Assembly (NCBI GenBank): GCA_022036555.1
Contig: CM039122.1
Location: 47,977,600 to 48,041,599 of the forward strand
From: Microstegium vimineum
Taxonomy: Eukaryota > Streptophyta > Magnoliopsida > Poales > Poaceae
DNA length: 64,000 nucleotides
Direction: 5' to 3'
Below the pieces are notes generated by a model. It was given only the letters and a program-made list of their open reading frames with translations, was not told where the DNA came from and ran no database searches. Made by a program: the position numbers and the translations under genes. Positions 8,260-19,200 of the stretch are shown in pieces. Each line of letters starts with the position of its first letter. The stretch's first letter is position 1.

Positions 8260-11006
8260 TGTAACACCCCGGGTGTTAATAACGTAATTAAAAACTGATC
8301 ATGTCATCATATGTTTTAAGCATCATTCATTTGTTTGAAAACCTGGATATGCATTGAACTAAAATGAGTTTACTTGCTTATGTTTGATCAAGTGTTTGAA
8401 TGCAGGTCATCTTTTCAAATTCTCAAATTTAAAATTTGAAGCCAAACCCTATTTCCCAGAGGGGGTGGATTAAACCCTAAACATGATTTTCAAAATCTAT
8501 AAAGTTTTTGCATATGGTTGTTTAAGAAAAGTTGTAGATCTTGAAATTTTGAACATCTTTCGTGTTCAAAGTTTTTCCTGAAAACCCCTGGAAGCTTGAG
8601 CATTTTGCAAAATAGCCACAGGGTCAGTTCTGTCCTTTCCTCGAGCAGTTGCATGGCGGGGTTGTTCTCGACGCCGGCCCTGTCCGACACCTGTCCATGC
8701 ACTCACGTCTCGTCGAGTGTACGTGGCGATCTCACGGAACCCGTTGCCGTCTTTAAAAGCGGGAAACCGTCCTCTCTCTGTTTTCCTTTCCACGCCACTG
8801 CTCTTCTCTTCTCTGCTCTGCTCCGTTTTGCTCCGCCGAGCGCTCCACCTTCTTTGACGAACTCATCCGAGCTCGTTAGCCACTTCCAACCACTCAATAC
8901 TTCGCCATTTTCTTCGCTTTGATCTCGCGCATCCTCGGGTCAAGTTGGTTGAAGTCATCGAGTCTGCTTTCGTTCAGCACGGATCCGTCTTCTTCAACTC
9001 CGACGAGAGCTCCGCTGCTCTGGTCAGTCCTTGACCTGGCTACGCAGGAGCCGCATTGTCCTTGTATCTTGTGTTTCTTTCTCCTTGTTCATCTTTGATT
9101 CTTGTCGGTTTATCCATTTCACAAATGGTGGACCATAGCTCCGGGAACATCTTCGTGCCGCGCAGCTCTTCGTTTCCGCCGGCGCGTTCTCCATCGACAG
9201 TCGCCTCTGCTTCATCTCCGGCCACGCTTGCTAGTGCTTCGTGACCAGGGTGAGCTCCTCGACCTCTCCGCTCCACTCGTTTATCCTTGTATCGAGCCTT
9301 CGAGCTCTGTCCTCGAGTGCCGCCGCTGTTCTTGCTCGGCGCAGCGGTGTGTTCGTCGTATAGCCATTGTTGTTGATCTTTTTGAGGTCTGAGTCTTGCG
9401 CTAGCTTCGCCTAGTCGTCTTGAGTCTGTCTCGGGGGGTAGTTGCCCTCGAGCGCGTGCGTGTTTCTCCGGCGCACGTCGCGCAGCTCCACACCGACCGC
9501 CAGTGTTGTCGATGAGGATGTTGCTTGTAGCTCTGAGTCGTTTTGTGCGCGCTTCGCGTTGTTTGGGGGCCGCTTAGCTTGCTGGAGTTGTTGATAGTGT
9601 CGATCGAGGCCTAGCTTCTCTGATCGAGGGTCGATCAAGGTCTTTCTTCTTCGATCGAGGCCTAGCTTCTCTGATCGAGGGTCGATCAAGGTCTTTCTTC
9701 TTCGATCGAGGCCTAGCTTCTCTGATCGAGGGTCGATCAAGGTCTTTCTTCTTCGATCGAGGCCTAGCTTCTCTGATCGAGGGTTGATCAAGGTCTTTCT
9801 TCATCGATCGAGGCCTTGTTTCTTTCGATCGAGGTCTCTCTTCGGCGATCGAGGTCTAGTTCTTCGATCGAGGTCTGTTCTCGACGGTGCGCGATCGGTC
9901 GAGCCTCATCCGACCGTCAGCACCCTCGATGAGGTGCCTCTGAGGGTTTGTTTTGGTCGAGCCTCTGAGGTGTCAATTAGGAACTGTCCGTTGATGCACG
10001 ACTAGGGTTGTGACTTTGGAGTACTTATCACATACTTCGGGAAGTTGGACTCTGGCTATTCTCGCTTGAAGAATGGTTAACCCGCACTGGGAGTGGAGAG
10101 ATGGCGAGAGTAGTGTGTACCCTCCAAGTTAGCGAACTGGATGGAGACTTACTGTGCTCTCGGGTGGCGGAACCCCGATCTTGGCGAGAGGATCCAGGGA
10201 AAGGTAGTCATATGCGTCCTTTAAGCGGCTGTATATGTCGTGTGATAGGGAAGCCCCAGCTGGGATAAACCGGTTCGAATCGTCGTGTTCCTCGGATATG
10301 GAAACATGACCCTGTTTTCTTCTTCGTAGTAATACACTTTAACTAGATACTTGTTGGATCCCTTCGTGGATGTTTATTACCTTGTTATCGATCATACATC
10401 CAGGTCGATACCCAAGTAATCTTATGGATAACATAAATGATTTCAATTCTTTTTATAAATGCTCATTTATGCAAAATACTTGATTCTTGCAAACCACACC
10501 TTGAATCATATGACTTGCATACTGTTTGTCCACCAAATACTTTTCTTGTCGGATAAGTCTTGTGGAGTACTCCCGTACTCAGGGTTTGTTAACCCCTGTT
10601 GCAGATGAGGATCACAACCCGGTGTGTGTGGCTTCTTGCTGCATGACCGTGGTCAGTGTAGATGAAGATGAAGAATAAACTGTCTTTGCTTACTCTTGGG
10701 CAAGAGTACCTCGGTTGTCTGTTCTTACCCTATCAGCAGTTTGATGTAACCTTATCGTATGACACTAAGTTATGTTTCAAAACTTATGGTTTGTAATATG
10801 ACTTTAAATTTCCGCTACTTTGATGTAATATAAAAATTTCGTATTACTTCTGTCATGATTGTAATAAGGTGATCCTGTTCGGAAAGAGGTGGATGACCCG
10901 CTGCAAAGTGGCGACACCTGATGGACTAATTAAGGTTTGGATCATCTGTTGGGATTAAGTTGGTTAATCCTGACAAGTGGGCCCTATCTTAAGAGGTTAC
11001 GTCACA
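8260..11006 (+). repeat. 3' LTR of the chromovirus (2747 bp, internally deleted)
   Basis: Starts tgtaacaccccggg and ends gttacgtcaca. From 9363 onward it aligns with window bases 1-2583. It lacks the segment equivalent to 497-1546 and carries a short filler at 9960-9969 there. It holds four full 51-bp units where the 5' LTR has one full and one partial. Confidence 0.93.
9601..9890 (+). repeat. 51-bp tandem repeat, four full copies
   Basis: Units start at 9601, 9652, 9703 and 9754, exactly 51 bp apart and nearly identical, each opening CGATCGAGGCCTAGC. Degenerate shorter units follow to about 9890. Because 51 is a multiple of three, the array gives repetitive open frames on the minus strand that are not genes. 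Confidence 0.92.
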
Positions 11007-13376
11007 CCTCCTCTGTTGACCATCCTTCTACCATGCTCCCTTCTGGTCTGAATTTATTTCTAACATACCGTCTAAAAATTTTCATGAGTCTCTCAAAAGG
11101 AAATATCTGGTGTAGGTACATTGGACCAAGGGCTTTTATTTGATCCACAAGATGAACAAGTAGATGCACGGAAATGTCGAAGTAAGTCGGTGGGAAATGC
11201 ATCTCAAGTCTGCATATAATCTCGGCTATCTCCTGCTTCAGGCGGTCTAGCCTGCCCACTTCAATGACCTTTTTAGAGATTGCGTTGAAGAACGAACACA
11301 ACTTTATGATTGGAGCGCGGACCTTGTCAGGGAGGATACCTCGCAAGGCAACTGGGAGCAGCTGAGTCATTATGATATGACAGTCATGGGCCTTCATAGA
11401 ACCATAGTTAAACTTAAGTTCTCTCATGTTAACTAGCCTTTTCGGGTTCCCACAGTAGCCACTCGGTACTTTGAGATCGTTGAAGAAAGAAATAAGCATT
11501 TCTTTTTCCTCCTTTTTCAGTGTCCATGATGCCACCGGAAATTTCAAGTGACCATTCTCAAGAGTTACTGGGTGCAACTCCTTCCTGAGGCCCAGGTGTT
11601 GCATGTCCAAGCGTGTCGCTAGAGAATCCTTACTTGTTCCCCTGGTGTTCATCAATGTGTTAAGTGTGTTACCGCACACATTTTTAGTTATGTGCATTGG
11701 ATCAAGACAGTGGCGTACACTCAAAAGTTGCCAGTAAGGTAGTTTCCAGAAGATAGATTTTTTTCTAGATACTATCGGTTGGCGCTGCTACTGCCCCGTC
11801 CCCCTTCCCAAGGACAACATTTGTGAGTTTGCTTAATTGTTGAAGCAGTTGTTTCCCGTCTCGATACTTTGGAGGTCCACGTTTCTCAGTAGTCCCATTA
11901 AAATCTTTTGTATTCTTACGGTAAGGGTGATCATGATGTAGAAACCTACGGTGTCCCATGTAGACCATCTTCCTGTTTTCTGGTAGATGTGTAGCATCAG
12001 TCTCGTCCAAGCACTCGACACACCCAGTGTATCCTTTTGTCTTCTCTCTAGACAAGGAACCTCGCCCTGGTAGGTCGGTGATTGTAGCGATAAGTACAAC
12101 CTTTACCGTGACATGTTCTTTTTTTACTCATCCCAGACATCCTTCACACCCGTGTCCCACATCTGTAGTAGTTCATCGATCACTGGTTCTAGAAGCACAT
12201 CAATATCATTACCAGGTTGTCTTGGTCCTTGGATTAGTAATGACATCTGAACGTATGACCATTTCATACAAAGCCAGGGTGGAAGGTTGTGTGTACATAG
12301 TGTCACTGGTCAAGTGTTATGATTGGTTCTAACCTGGTCAAACGGGTTCATCCCATCCGTGCTCAAAGCAAACCACAGATGCCTCACCTCTCCACCAATG
12401 TTCTTACAGAACATAGTGTTGATAGTCCTCCAGTCCGACCCATCGGCGGGGTGTCTCATGATTGAATATTTCTTTCGCTCTTCGCCGTGCCAACGCAACA
12501 GCTTGGCTGACTTCTTATTTGCAAACAACCTATGCACTCGTGGAGCTATAGGAAAATACCACACAGACTTTAGTGGCCCTCCTCTGGTCTTGCTTCCATC
12601 ACTTGATGACCCTTGCTTGTATCGGGGAGTTTTACACTTAGGACATGCATCCAAGTCTTTGTATTTCTCTCCACGGTACAATATGCAGTCGTTGAAACAC
12701 GCGTGGATTTTCTCAACCTCGAGGTCAATTGGGAAAATCATTTGCTTTGCAAGGTAAGTCTTTTCTGCTAACTTGGCCTCCGAGAACAGTTTATGTAGTA
12801 TAACTAACAAGTTATCAAAGCCTTTATCACTCAACTCATTCGTTGATTTAAACTCCAATAGCATGATGTTGGCTTCCAGTTTGCTTATTGGGGAGCACGG
12901 AAACAATGGTGTTTTTCATCCTTTCTCATCATCTCCAGTTTTTTCAACTGTGAAGCACTAAGGAATCCCCCATGCACATCATGTAGAAGCTGTGAAATTC
13001 CATCATTTTCCTCAGTATCGTCAGCTAATGTATTCATAAATACATCATCATTAGTAGGCACATGTTCTGTGTACCCATGAACAGACAATAATGCATTCAG
13101 GGATACACTAGGCATGTGCACATCATCATTAACATTTTGACCAACCTCTCCATGCAAAGTCCAAATCGTGTAGTTTCTCATGAACCCCCTTGTGATCAAG
13201 TGCAACCGTATATGCTCCACGTCGCCCTATTTTCTCGTATTCTTGCAGTCTTTGCATGGACAGAATACAAGATGTGAGTCCCCAGCATTGGCTCTAGCTC
13301 GCTTGATGAAATCGTCGATGCCCGTCAAGTACCGTGGGTCTGTACGTGACAGATCGTACATCCACCCTCGAGCCAT
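11007..13376 (-). pseudogene. CACTA TNP2-like transposase, broken and interrupted
   Basis: The likely start is the ATG at 13376. Segments in order on the minus strand: a transposase-associated domain (GWMYDLSRTDPRYLTGIDDF, about 13365-13300; FCPCKDCKN Cys cluster near 13240); a divergent linker (about 13220-12900); and the TNP2 catalytic domain (about 12800-11600; for example RHPADGSDW, LDPMHITKNVCGN). A DUF4218-type domain (about 11500-11010; MKAHDCHIIMTQLLPVALRG) follows, ending at GWSTEE where the chromovirus is inserted. The product would bind subterminal repeats and cut the element. Several frame changes and stops (near 13225, 12890, 12310 and 12060) separate the pieces; some could be introns, but not all look spliced. 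No intact product is expected. Confidence 0.88.
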
Positions 13377-13499
13377 GTCTGCACTGATAAAATGGGCAGA
13401 GCAGAGAAAACATAGGAACATATTAATAGGAGTATTTTTGAACAATATTCTTTTCTTTATAATTTGAATTTGGTCACGCTATAAAAAGTGAGGCAACAA

Positions 13500-13745
13500 A
13501 ATAGGTGGATGCATGGAGTATTAAATGCATGCATGGAGTATTAAATGTAAGTAATAAATAGTGAATCTATTCCACATCCCATCAAATCTTTAATACATGC
13601 ATGGAGTATTAAATGTAACTAATAAATATAACTAATTACAATTTTAATCCATATATAATTTTCGAGACGAATATTTCGAACCTAGCTATTCAATGATTAT
13701 ACAATAATTATCCAATAAAAATAAAGTGCTACAATTTTTCTAAAT
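13500..13745. repeat. Degenerate MITE copy (same family as 48635-48929)
   Basis: Contains catggagtattaaatg three times and the segment cgagacgaatatttcgaacctagctattcaa. The latter matches the internal part of the GTTTAG-ended MITEs at 44469-44700 and 48635-48929. Clear ends are missing. It lies in the leader side of the CACTA element. Confidence 0.5.
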
Positions 13746-14054
13746 ACTTTTGGATCTAAAAGGTACAAAAAATTGACATAAATTGCAACATCTCTTTTCT
13801 TGATCATAAAAACTAGCATAGCTCTAAACTATAGATTTACACACAAAAACAATGTAAACCAACAATTCTAAAGAATTATGCTTGTTACTAACCAAGAGCA
13901 AAAAGATATGAGGATTCAAGAGTGAAGAGGACCCAAAAATGAAGATCAAGAAATCCACCAGCCGCAACAATGGAGAGAGAGAGAGCTCCTCACGCACTGT
14001 TCTGTACTGTTGGGCAGAGGAGGGAGGGAGGAGATCGAAGCTTTATACTGTACG

Positions 14055-14291
14055 CAACATCACTACCGGTTCCAGCCACGAACCGGCAGTGAAAGACCAC
14101 ATCACTGCCGGTTGGTGGCTTGAACCGGCAGTGATAGAGCCGAGAGGCATCACTGTCGGTTCAAGCCACGAACCAACAGTGATGTGGTGTTTCACTACCG
14201 GTTCAGCCCCTATCCCCAATAATTGGGGGTCTGTCAGGTCGATTGTTAGTAGTGAAGTTTGCATTAGCTTAGGAGGCATCTTTTCCTAGTG
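14055..14291 (-). repeat. CACTA subterminal repeats and terminal inverted repeat
   Basis: The motif AACCGGCAGTGA or its reverse complement TCACTGCCGGTT, with variants, occurs about six times between 14060 and 14210 in both orientations. These are typical binding sites for the element's own transposase. The terminus follows at 14285-14291. Confidence 0.82.
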
Positions 14292-15358
14292 CTCCTTTCC
14301 GCGTGTACCGTGGGTCCGAGGTACTCGATCGATTTCCGTTCGTCGGACACCCACTGCAAGAACAGCAGCGCACGTTGTAGGTGTAATCATTTCGATACAG
14401 TAGGTCGATCGATGGAGATTCCAGTCGTCTCATCTCTCTCGTGCTTTGCGGGCAAGACACTACGACGTGCGCGACTGTGTCAGCGTCACACTGACGAGGA
14501 TCGGGTGGAGCAAACCGTGCCGTGCCGCGCCGCCGCTGCCCGTGCACCGCCGAGCTGTGGGTATGGCCTAGCTAGGCTATATATAGGATGACCCCGATGT
14601 AGCGATGATGGCATGGTCTCGGCCTGCGCCAGTGCATGCGGAAGCGGGTGCATGCAACCACATGTACGATCGTACCGTGCGCGCATGCGACCACTTGCGC
14701 CTTGCACGCCATAACTGACGATCCGGCCGGTTCGATGCAAGTACGGTGCATCAGACCAAAATTGTTCGTATATCCGAAAATTTTGGTGCGGTGCCATAAC
14801 ATGCGGCAAGACCGCAAGACAACTATGGAGTACGGTATATCCGAAAAGAAGGCCCCATTTACATGGTTTTTTTTTCGTTTTTTTTTATTTGAGTGGAATG
14901 CTGCTTATCACTTGAACTTGTGAACCAACGAGGCCCAGATGTTATCTCAACTCAGTTTGGCCCGATACCGAACTGTCGGCCCAATTAAAAAGAACATGGC
15001 AAATGACGAAGATAAGCTCATCGAGAATCTGGCATCAGAATTCCTCTTGAAAACAAACTGTGCCGCTAGTGCGCGTCGCTCCCGACGAGCTCGTGCGCCT
15101 CTGCCGCGCTTCCGTCATCTGCAAGCTCGGCACCATATCCTCTCCTCTCCTCTCTAACCTGACTTCTGCTGCTGCTACAATGACGGAGTCAACCTGGGGC
15201 ATTCTCAGATTCAAAGCCGTCGCCACACCATGCCGACGGCTAAGATTAGAGATTTGGGAACGGCGATTAAGGAATTGATGCGCACCATGATTCGCTCATT
15301 CGCACAAATAATTCAATGCACTGGATAACAAGTTTCTACAATGCCAACATCTAAATAA
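14292..15358. other. Intergenic, no gene recognised
   Basis: Unique-looking, moderately GC-rich to about 14850, then AT-rich. Short open frames on both strands overlap each other and resemble nothing I recognise. Confidence 0.5.
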
Positions 15359-15360
15359 TA

Positions 15361-15610
15361 CTCCCTACATTTCAAATTACAAGACATCCCAAAAATCTTA
15401 AAGAGTCAAGTATGTCACGTTTGACCAAATTTATATGACAATATAATAATATTTATTATGTCAATTAAGTATATTCGTTATCAATTATATTTTTATAATA
15501 TATCTATTTGATGTCATAAATTTTATATTTTTTTATAATTATTAGTTAAATTTAAAATGTCTTGACTCTTCAAATTTTTTGAAATATTTTATAATTTAAA
15601 ATAGAGGGAG
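15361..15610. mobile_element. Stowaway-type MITE (250 bp)
   Basis: Ends are CTCCCTACATTTC on the left and AAAATAGAGGGAG on the right, inverted copies of each other, flanked by TA on both sides (15359-15360 and 15611-15612). The interior is AT-rich and non-coding with long imperfect inverted symmetry. Confidence 0.88.
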
Positions 15611-15612
15611 TA

Positions 15613-16039
15613 GCTAACAAGGATCACAACGGGATAACATATATTGTGTTAGCTGTGAGAGAATGCTTGTTATATTGAACAGAGCCAATATATGTGCTCG
15701 GCAGAAACCACAGCAATTATTAATGCACAACAATGTCCACGTAGCCAGCCGAATTACAATACGCAACTGCTCATAATAATTCAACAGAACCAAGTACACA
15801 ACGACATCAAGACCCTGACTTGGAAGCAAACTAAAGCCCGTCCCAAAGCCAACACAAGCATCAACACTCACTGGCCACAGCTAGTACCGGTCGGGCTTAA
15901 AGCACACACACGGACCCTTGACCACTCGATCGATCCACCTTGAAACAAACTTGGTAAAAAGCAAACCAGAACCAAAACGCACGCCAACGCTTCTGATCGA
16001 TCGACCAAGGCCCGGCCAGCGCACACGCTGCACGCGACC
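15613..16039 (-). other. 3' flank of the dehydrin gene
   Basis: Non-coding. It probably includes the dehydrin 3' UTR next to 16040; I cannot place the polyadenylation site with confidence. Confidence 0.5.
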
Positions 16040-16990
16040 TTAGGAGCTGCTGGTCTTGTGCTCGCCGGCGGCGGCGGCCTTGTGGTCTTCTTCACCCGAG
16101 CCCTTGTTGTAGCCGGGTATCTTGTCCATGATCTTGCCCAGCAAGCCCTTCTTCTCCTTGCCATCCGGGCTGCTGACGTCCTCAGCGTGCGGCACCGGCG
16201 CCGGCGCGTGGACGGCCGGTGCGGCGGCAGCGTCTTCTGGCTTCTTGTGGCCACCGGGGAGCTTCTCCTTGATCTTGTCCAGTAGGCCTTTCTTCTCCGC
16301 CTCCGGTGCCTGTGGGTGTGGGGTCTCGGTCTTCACGTCGTCCTCGACCTTCGAGACGACGACGCCGTGGTCGTGCTGGTGGACGTGCGTCTCCACGTGC
16401 GGTGGAGGCGCCGGGGCCGGGAAGTGTGGCTTGTGCTCTTCCTCCTGGTGGTGAGGAGCATGCGTCTCCACCACGGGCGCCGCCGGGGCCGGTACGGCCG
16501 TGTGGTCCTTGTGGCCTGGCAGCTTCTCCTTGAGACCCTTCTTCTTCTTCTTCTTCTTCTTGACGATCTCTCCGTTCTCATCGATCACCTCCTCTTCCTC
16601 CTCGTCGCTCGACTGCACGTACGCACGATCGCAGTTGTCAGAAAAACCAGTAAATTAAACAACAATAATTACTGATCCGAATGAAGGAGTCAATTAGCAG
16701 ATGATGTTTATGACGAGTCAACTTACGGAGCTGGAGCTGGAGCTGCTGGTGCGGTGGAGCTTGGCGAGAAGGCTCTCCTTCTTCTCGCCCGCCTCGTGCT
16801 CCTCCTCCTTCTTGTGCTCATGCTTCTCGGGCTCGGCCACCGTGACCTTCTCCATGCCGGCCGCCAGCTCCTCCTCCTGCTGCTGCTTCTTCCTGCCGAG
16901 AAGGCCGTCCAGGAGCCCCCTGTCCTTCACTTCCACCTGATCGGCGTCCTCACCACCCTGGAGCTCCTGGATGTTCCTCTCGTCCTCCAT
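16040..16990 (-). CDS. Acidic dehydrin, F-SK3 type (LEA group 2)
   Basis: Two exons on the minus strand: 16990-16727 (ATG at 16990, 88 codons) and 16612-16040 (TAA at 16042-16040). The intron has GTAAGT and TGCAG borders and phase 0, and falls inside the Ser run, a common intron position for SK dehydrins. The product is 278 aa. Visible segments: F-segment DRGLLDGLLGRKK (residues 23-35); S-segment LHRT followed by nine Ser and an acidic patch (about 78-96); a Lys run; and three K-segments (about 111-123, KKGLKEKLPG; 194-208, EKKGLLDKIKEKLPG; 241-255, EKKGLLGKIMDKIPG). Between them is His/Pro/Ala-rich linker. Such proteins are intrinsically disordered. Their K-segments fold on membranes or partner proteins and protect cells from cold and drying; phosphorylation of the Ser run can affect calcium binding and localisation. 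It looks intact and resembles the cereal COR410/WCOR410 group. Confidence 0.95.
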
Positions 16991-17130
16991 GATCGCCCAA
17001 ACAGAAGGCTTTCCCAACCAAACAAACAACAGTAGTAGGATCGATGAGCAGGCTACTTGAAGTCGCTCTTGACTTATGTGTTTCGCTTTGGCTTTCGGAT
17101 GGTGGAGAAGGTGGCGAGGCCTGAGGCGTC

Positions 17131-17140
17131 CTTATATAGA
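17131..17140 (-). promoter_or_regulatory. TATA box of the dehydrin gene
   Basis: TCTATATAAG on the minus strand, about 140 bp upstream of the ATG at 16990. It gives a leader of roughly 110 bases. Confidence 0.75.
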
Positions 17141-17297
17141 GCATCAGCAAGCTTAATTTACTAGGCAACCGAAAGGTGTCCGTAATGTTAGCCTTCCAGC
17201 TGCGTGGATGCGTTTCGTTTTCGTACGCGTAGGCAACGCGACGCGAGGCGAGGAGGGCAGGCAGGACACATCAGCCGCGGCGAGGCGGGAAACGGAG

Positions 17298-17538
17298 GTC
17301 GGTTGGCCGACAGAGGCGACGGACGGGGACATGGCCTGGTGGGCAGGGCCAGGGCCAGTGGCGCCACGACGCGTGGGCCGGCCTGGTTCCGACATGGCGG
17401 TGCCTCGAGGCGCGGGACTGCATGCTTCGGTGGACGGCGTCGGGAGAGGCCGGTCGGTGCCATGTGGGCCACACAGCCCGGGACCGGGCGAGAAAGCGTG
17501 GACGGCTCGCGGGGCGGCCATCGGGCAGGTCGGTCGGC
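17298..17538 (-). promoter_or_regulatory. Cluster of CRT/DRE cores upstream of the dehydrin
   Basis: RCCGAC cores (binding site of CBF/DREB factors) are at 17298-17303, 17453-17458, 17529-17534 and 17533-17538 on the minus strand and 17306-17311 on the plus strand, all within about 400 bp of the TATA box. This fits cold/drought control, but the region is very GC-rich, so some could be chance. Confidence 0.5.
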
Positions 17539-17643
17539 GTGGTTCTCTGCTCCACTGCCGCCGCTTGGCGTTACCCACCTGCTCCGCCGCCCGCGCGACG
17601 CTTGTCTTGCGTTCATCAGTTCTCTACGATTTCATTGAAGTTC

Positions 17644-17960
17644 TTTTTTTTTTAAGAAACAGGAGGGGCAGAAGAGTCCTTACTGAAATAGTATATTGAA
17701 TAAAAGAGAAACGACAATAGTTCAGTACAAAACAGAAACAACAAAGCTAAAAGAAAAAGGAACAGCTAATGGAGTAAGGGGAAGAGCTTCAAGGAGGAGC
17801 TCAAGAGGAAAAAGGAAGAGCTAAAGGAGTAGGGGGAAGAGCTAAAGGAGTAGGGGGAAGAGCTTCAAGGAGGACCTCAAGAAAACAGAGAAAGAGATGA
17901 AAAAGATAAGCAAGATTACACAACTTGCTCTAGCCATTGCTCCATAAGGGGAAAGTACTT
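17644..17960 (-). repeat. Probable LINE 3' end with poly(A) tail
   Basis: Read on the minus strand, an A10 tract (17653-17644) follows a short 3' UTR with CCCCTCCTGTTTCTTAAAA, a layout typical of plant L1 elements. The part farther right contains imperfect tandem copies of gaagagctaaaggagtaggg (about 17765-17880). No target duplication was identified. Confidence 0.45.
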
Positions 17961-19200
17961 CTTCTTTAAAGGACCGAGAACGGCGACCAGAGGGGATGAA
18001 TAGGAGCCTCAAATTTCTCTCGAAATATTCGGGTCACTCTTCCCAAAAACCAAACTCAGTTGGTGGGTGCTCAACCTCCCCTGAGCAACGCGAGCGGGGA
18101 TTCAGACGAAAACAGAGAATTAAGAGTTCACCGGCAGTGGAGGAAAACTCACCGAAAACCTCAAAGAAGAGTTCTCAACCCCTATGAGAAAGAGGCAAGA
18201 ATTCCAAGCGAAACAGCTAGAAAAACAGGCGACGGACGCTGAACAGCAGGGCGACGGACGCTGGAAGACAGTGCGACGGACGCTCCAGGGCAGGGCGTCG
18301 GACGCTGGCGACGGACGCTTAGGCTAGTGTCTGTCGGCCTTCCAGAGAGCACTGCAGAAGAGACGCAGAAAGCTGGTCATCGGACGCTGGGCGACGGACG
18401 CTTGGGTGAGCGTCCGTTGGCGTCGGACTCAAGGCGACGGACGCTAGGGTGAGAGTTTGTGCCCTACCAGAGAGCTCAGGAAAAACGGGCAGAAAACGCT
18501 ACGCGACGGACGATCGCGACGGATCGCCCGACGCCCAAACTCAGAGCGTAGCAGAACGCAGAAAACACGAAAATCGATTTTCTCTCCGTCAAATCTTCCC
18601 AAAACTCGACCAAACGATCACCAACTGCTACCAACCTTTGTAGGCATGATCCTTGAGCAGTTGGGGAGCTATCCCGAAGAAATCATCGCTCAATTTGGGT
18701 TGGATAAACGGGAACACTCGGATTTGGGGGAGAAAAGGCAAAACGAAGAACACCGCAAAGAAATCGCCCGATCTATGCACTCGTGAGGTTTGAGGAGAAT
18801 TCCTTTGGTGCAAAGATGCTCCTCACGAATACGAACAACTTGGTTCAAACGGATTTGCAAGAGCTACTCCCCACAAAGAGAAATCATCTCGGGAAAAAAG
18901 AGGGAGCAAAAGCAAAACGCGAAGAACACAAGCAAAACGGGGACACGATCAAGAAAGCGAAGCCACCATGGCTTACGGAGGTTACGGCCTCCGATTCCTC
19001 GCAACAAAACCAAGTTCTTACAAAGGTTAGTGAAAACAACCTAGGGATCTCATGAACTAAAGAGAGGGTAGAGAGAGAGTTGGGGCAAATGATTAGGGTT
19101 CAAGAGATAGGATGAGGATACCCCTTCATCCTCTATTTATCAAAGGCTTTGGCTATTTCCCAAAGACCCCCTAGATACAATGAGTGAACTACCTAACCTA
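17961..19200 (-). repeat. Repeat-derived block, possibly LTR-like, with a minus-strand TATA-type site
   Basis: No coding sequence is recognised. On the minus strand, GATAAATAGAG at 19141-19131 looks like a TATA box, followed by a leader-like sequence. An array of GACGGACGCT motifs lies inside. It may be a solo LTR or other transposon fragment; I could not define its ends. Confidence 0.4.
18229..18530 (+). repeat. Interspersed GACGGACGCT motif array
   Basis: GCGACGGACGCT or close variants (CGTCGGACGCT, ATCGGACGCT, GCGACGGACGATC) occur about nine times at irregular spacing of 15-60 bp. Spacing is too irregular for a satellite and nothing suggests coding. Confidence 0.7.

Larger units (their letters stand above)
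1..11006 (+). mobile_element. Ty3/gypsy chromovirus (Tekay/Del-like), 5' end outside window, degenerate
   Basis: The visible order is 5' LTR (partial), initiator-Met-tRNA primer site, an extra coiled-coil reading frame, gag, protease, reverse transcriptase, RNase H, integrase, chromodomain, polypurine tract and 3' LTR. Integrase after RT/RNase H makes it Ty3/gypsy; the C-terminal chromodomain and LTRs near 2.7 kb point to the Tekay clade. All coding regions carry nonsense codons and frameshifts, so this copy is not autonomous. It ends at the CA of the 3' LTR at 11006 and interrupts a CACTA transposase. The expected 5-bp target copy on the right would be cctcc (11007-11011); its partner lies left of the window, so it cannot be checked here. 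Confidence 0.95.
11007..14291 (-). mobile_element. CACTA (En/Spm) transposon, 5'-terminal part
   Basis: The right terminus is cctagtg at 14285-14291, which reads CACTAGG on the minus strand, the hallmark end of the superfamily. It is preceded by subterminal repeats and by a TNP2-type transposase. The chromovirus splits it at 11006/11007, so the rest lies left of the window. The 3-bp flank at 14292-14294 is ctc; its partner is not visible. Confidence 0.88.

Noticed and set aside
16058..16675. Plus-strand open frames opposite the dehydrin
   Set aside because: Shadow frames of a repetitive GC-rich coding exon; the minus strand has the full dehydrin domain set and proper splice sites.
17153..17699. 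Overlapping long open frames on both strands upstream of the dehydrin
   Set aside because: Base-composition artefact in a GC-rich promoter region; no domain seen.
18229..18530. GACGGACGCT repeats considered as a CRISPR-like or satellite array
   Set aside because: Spacing is irregular and the host is a plant; better explained as a transposon-derived motif cluster.
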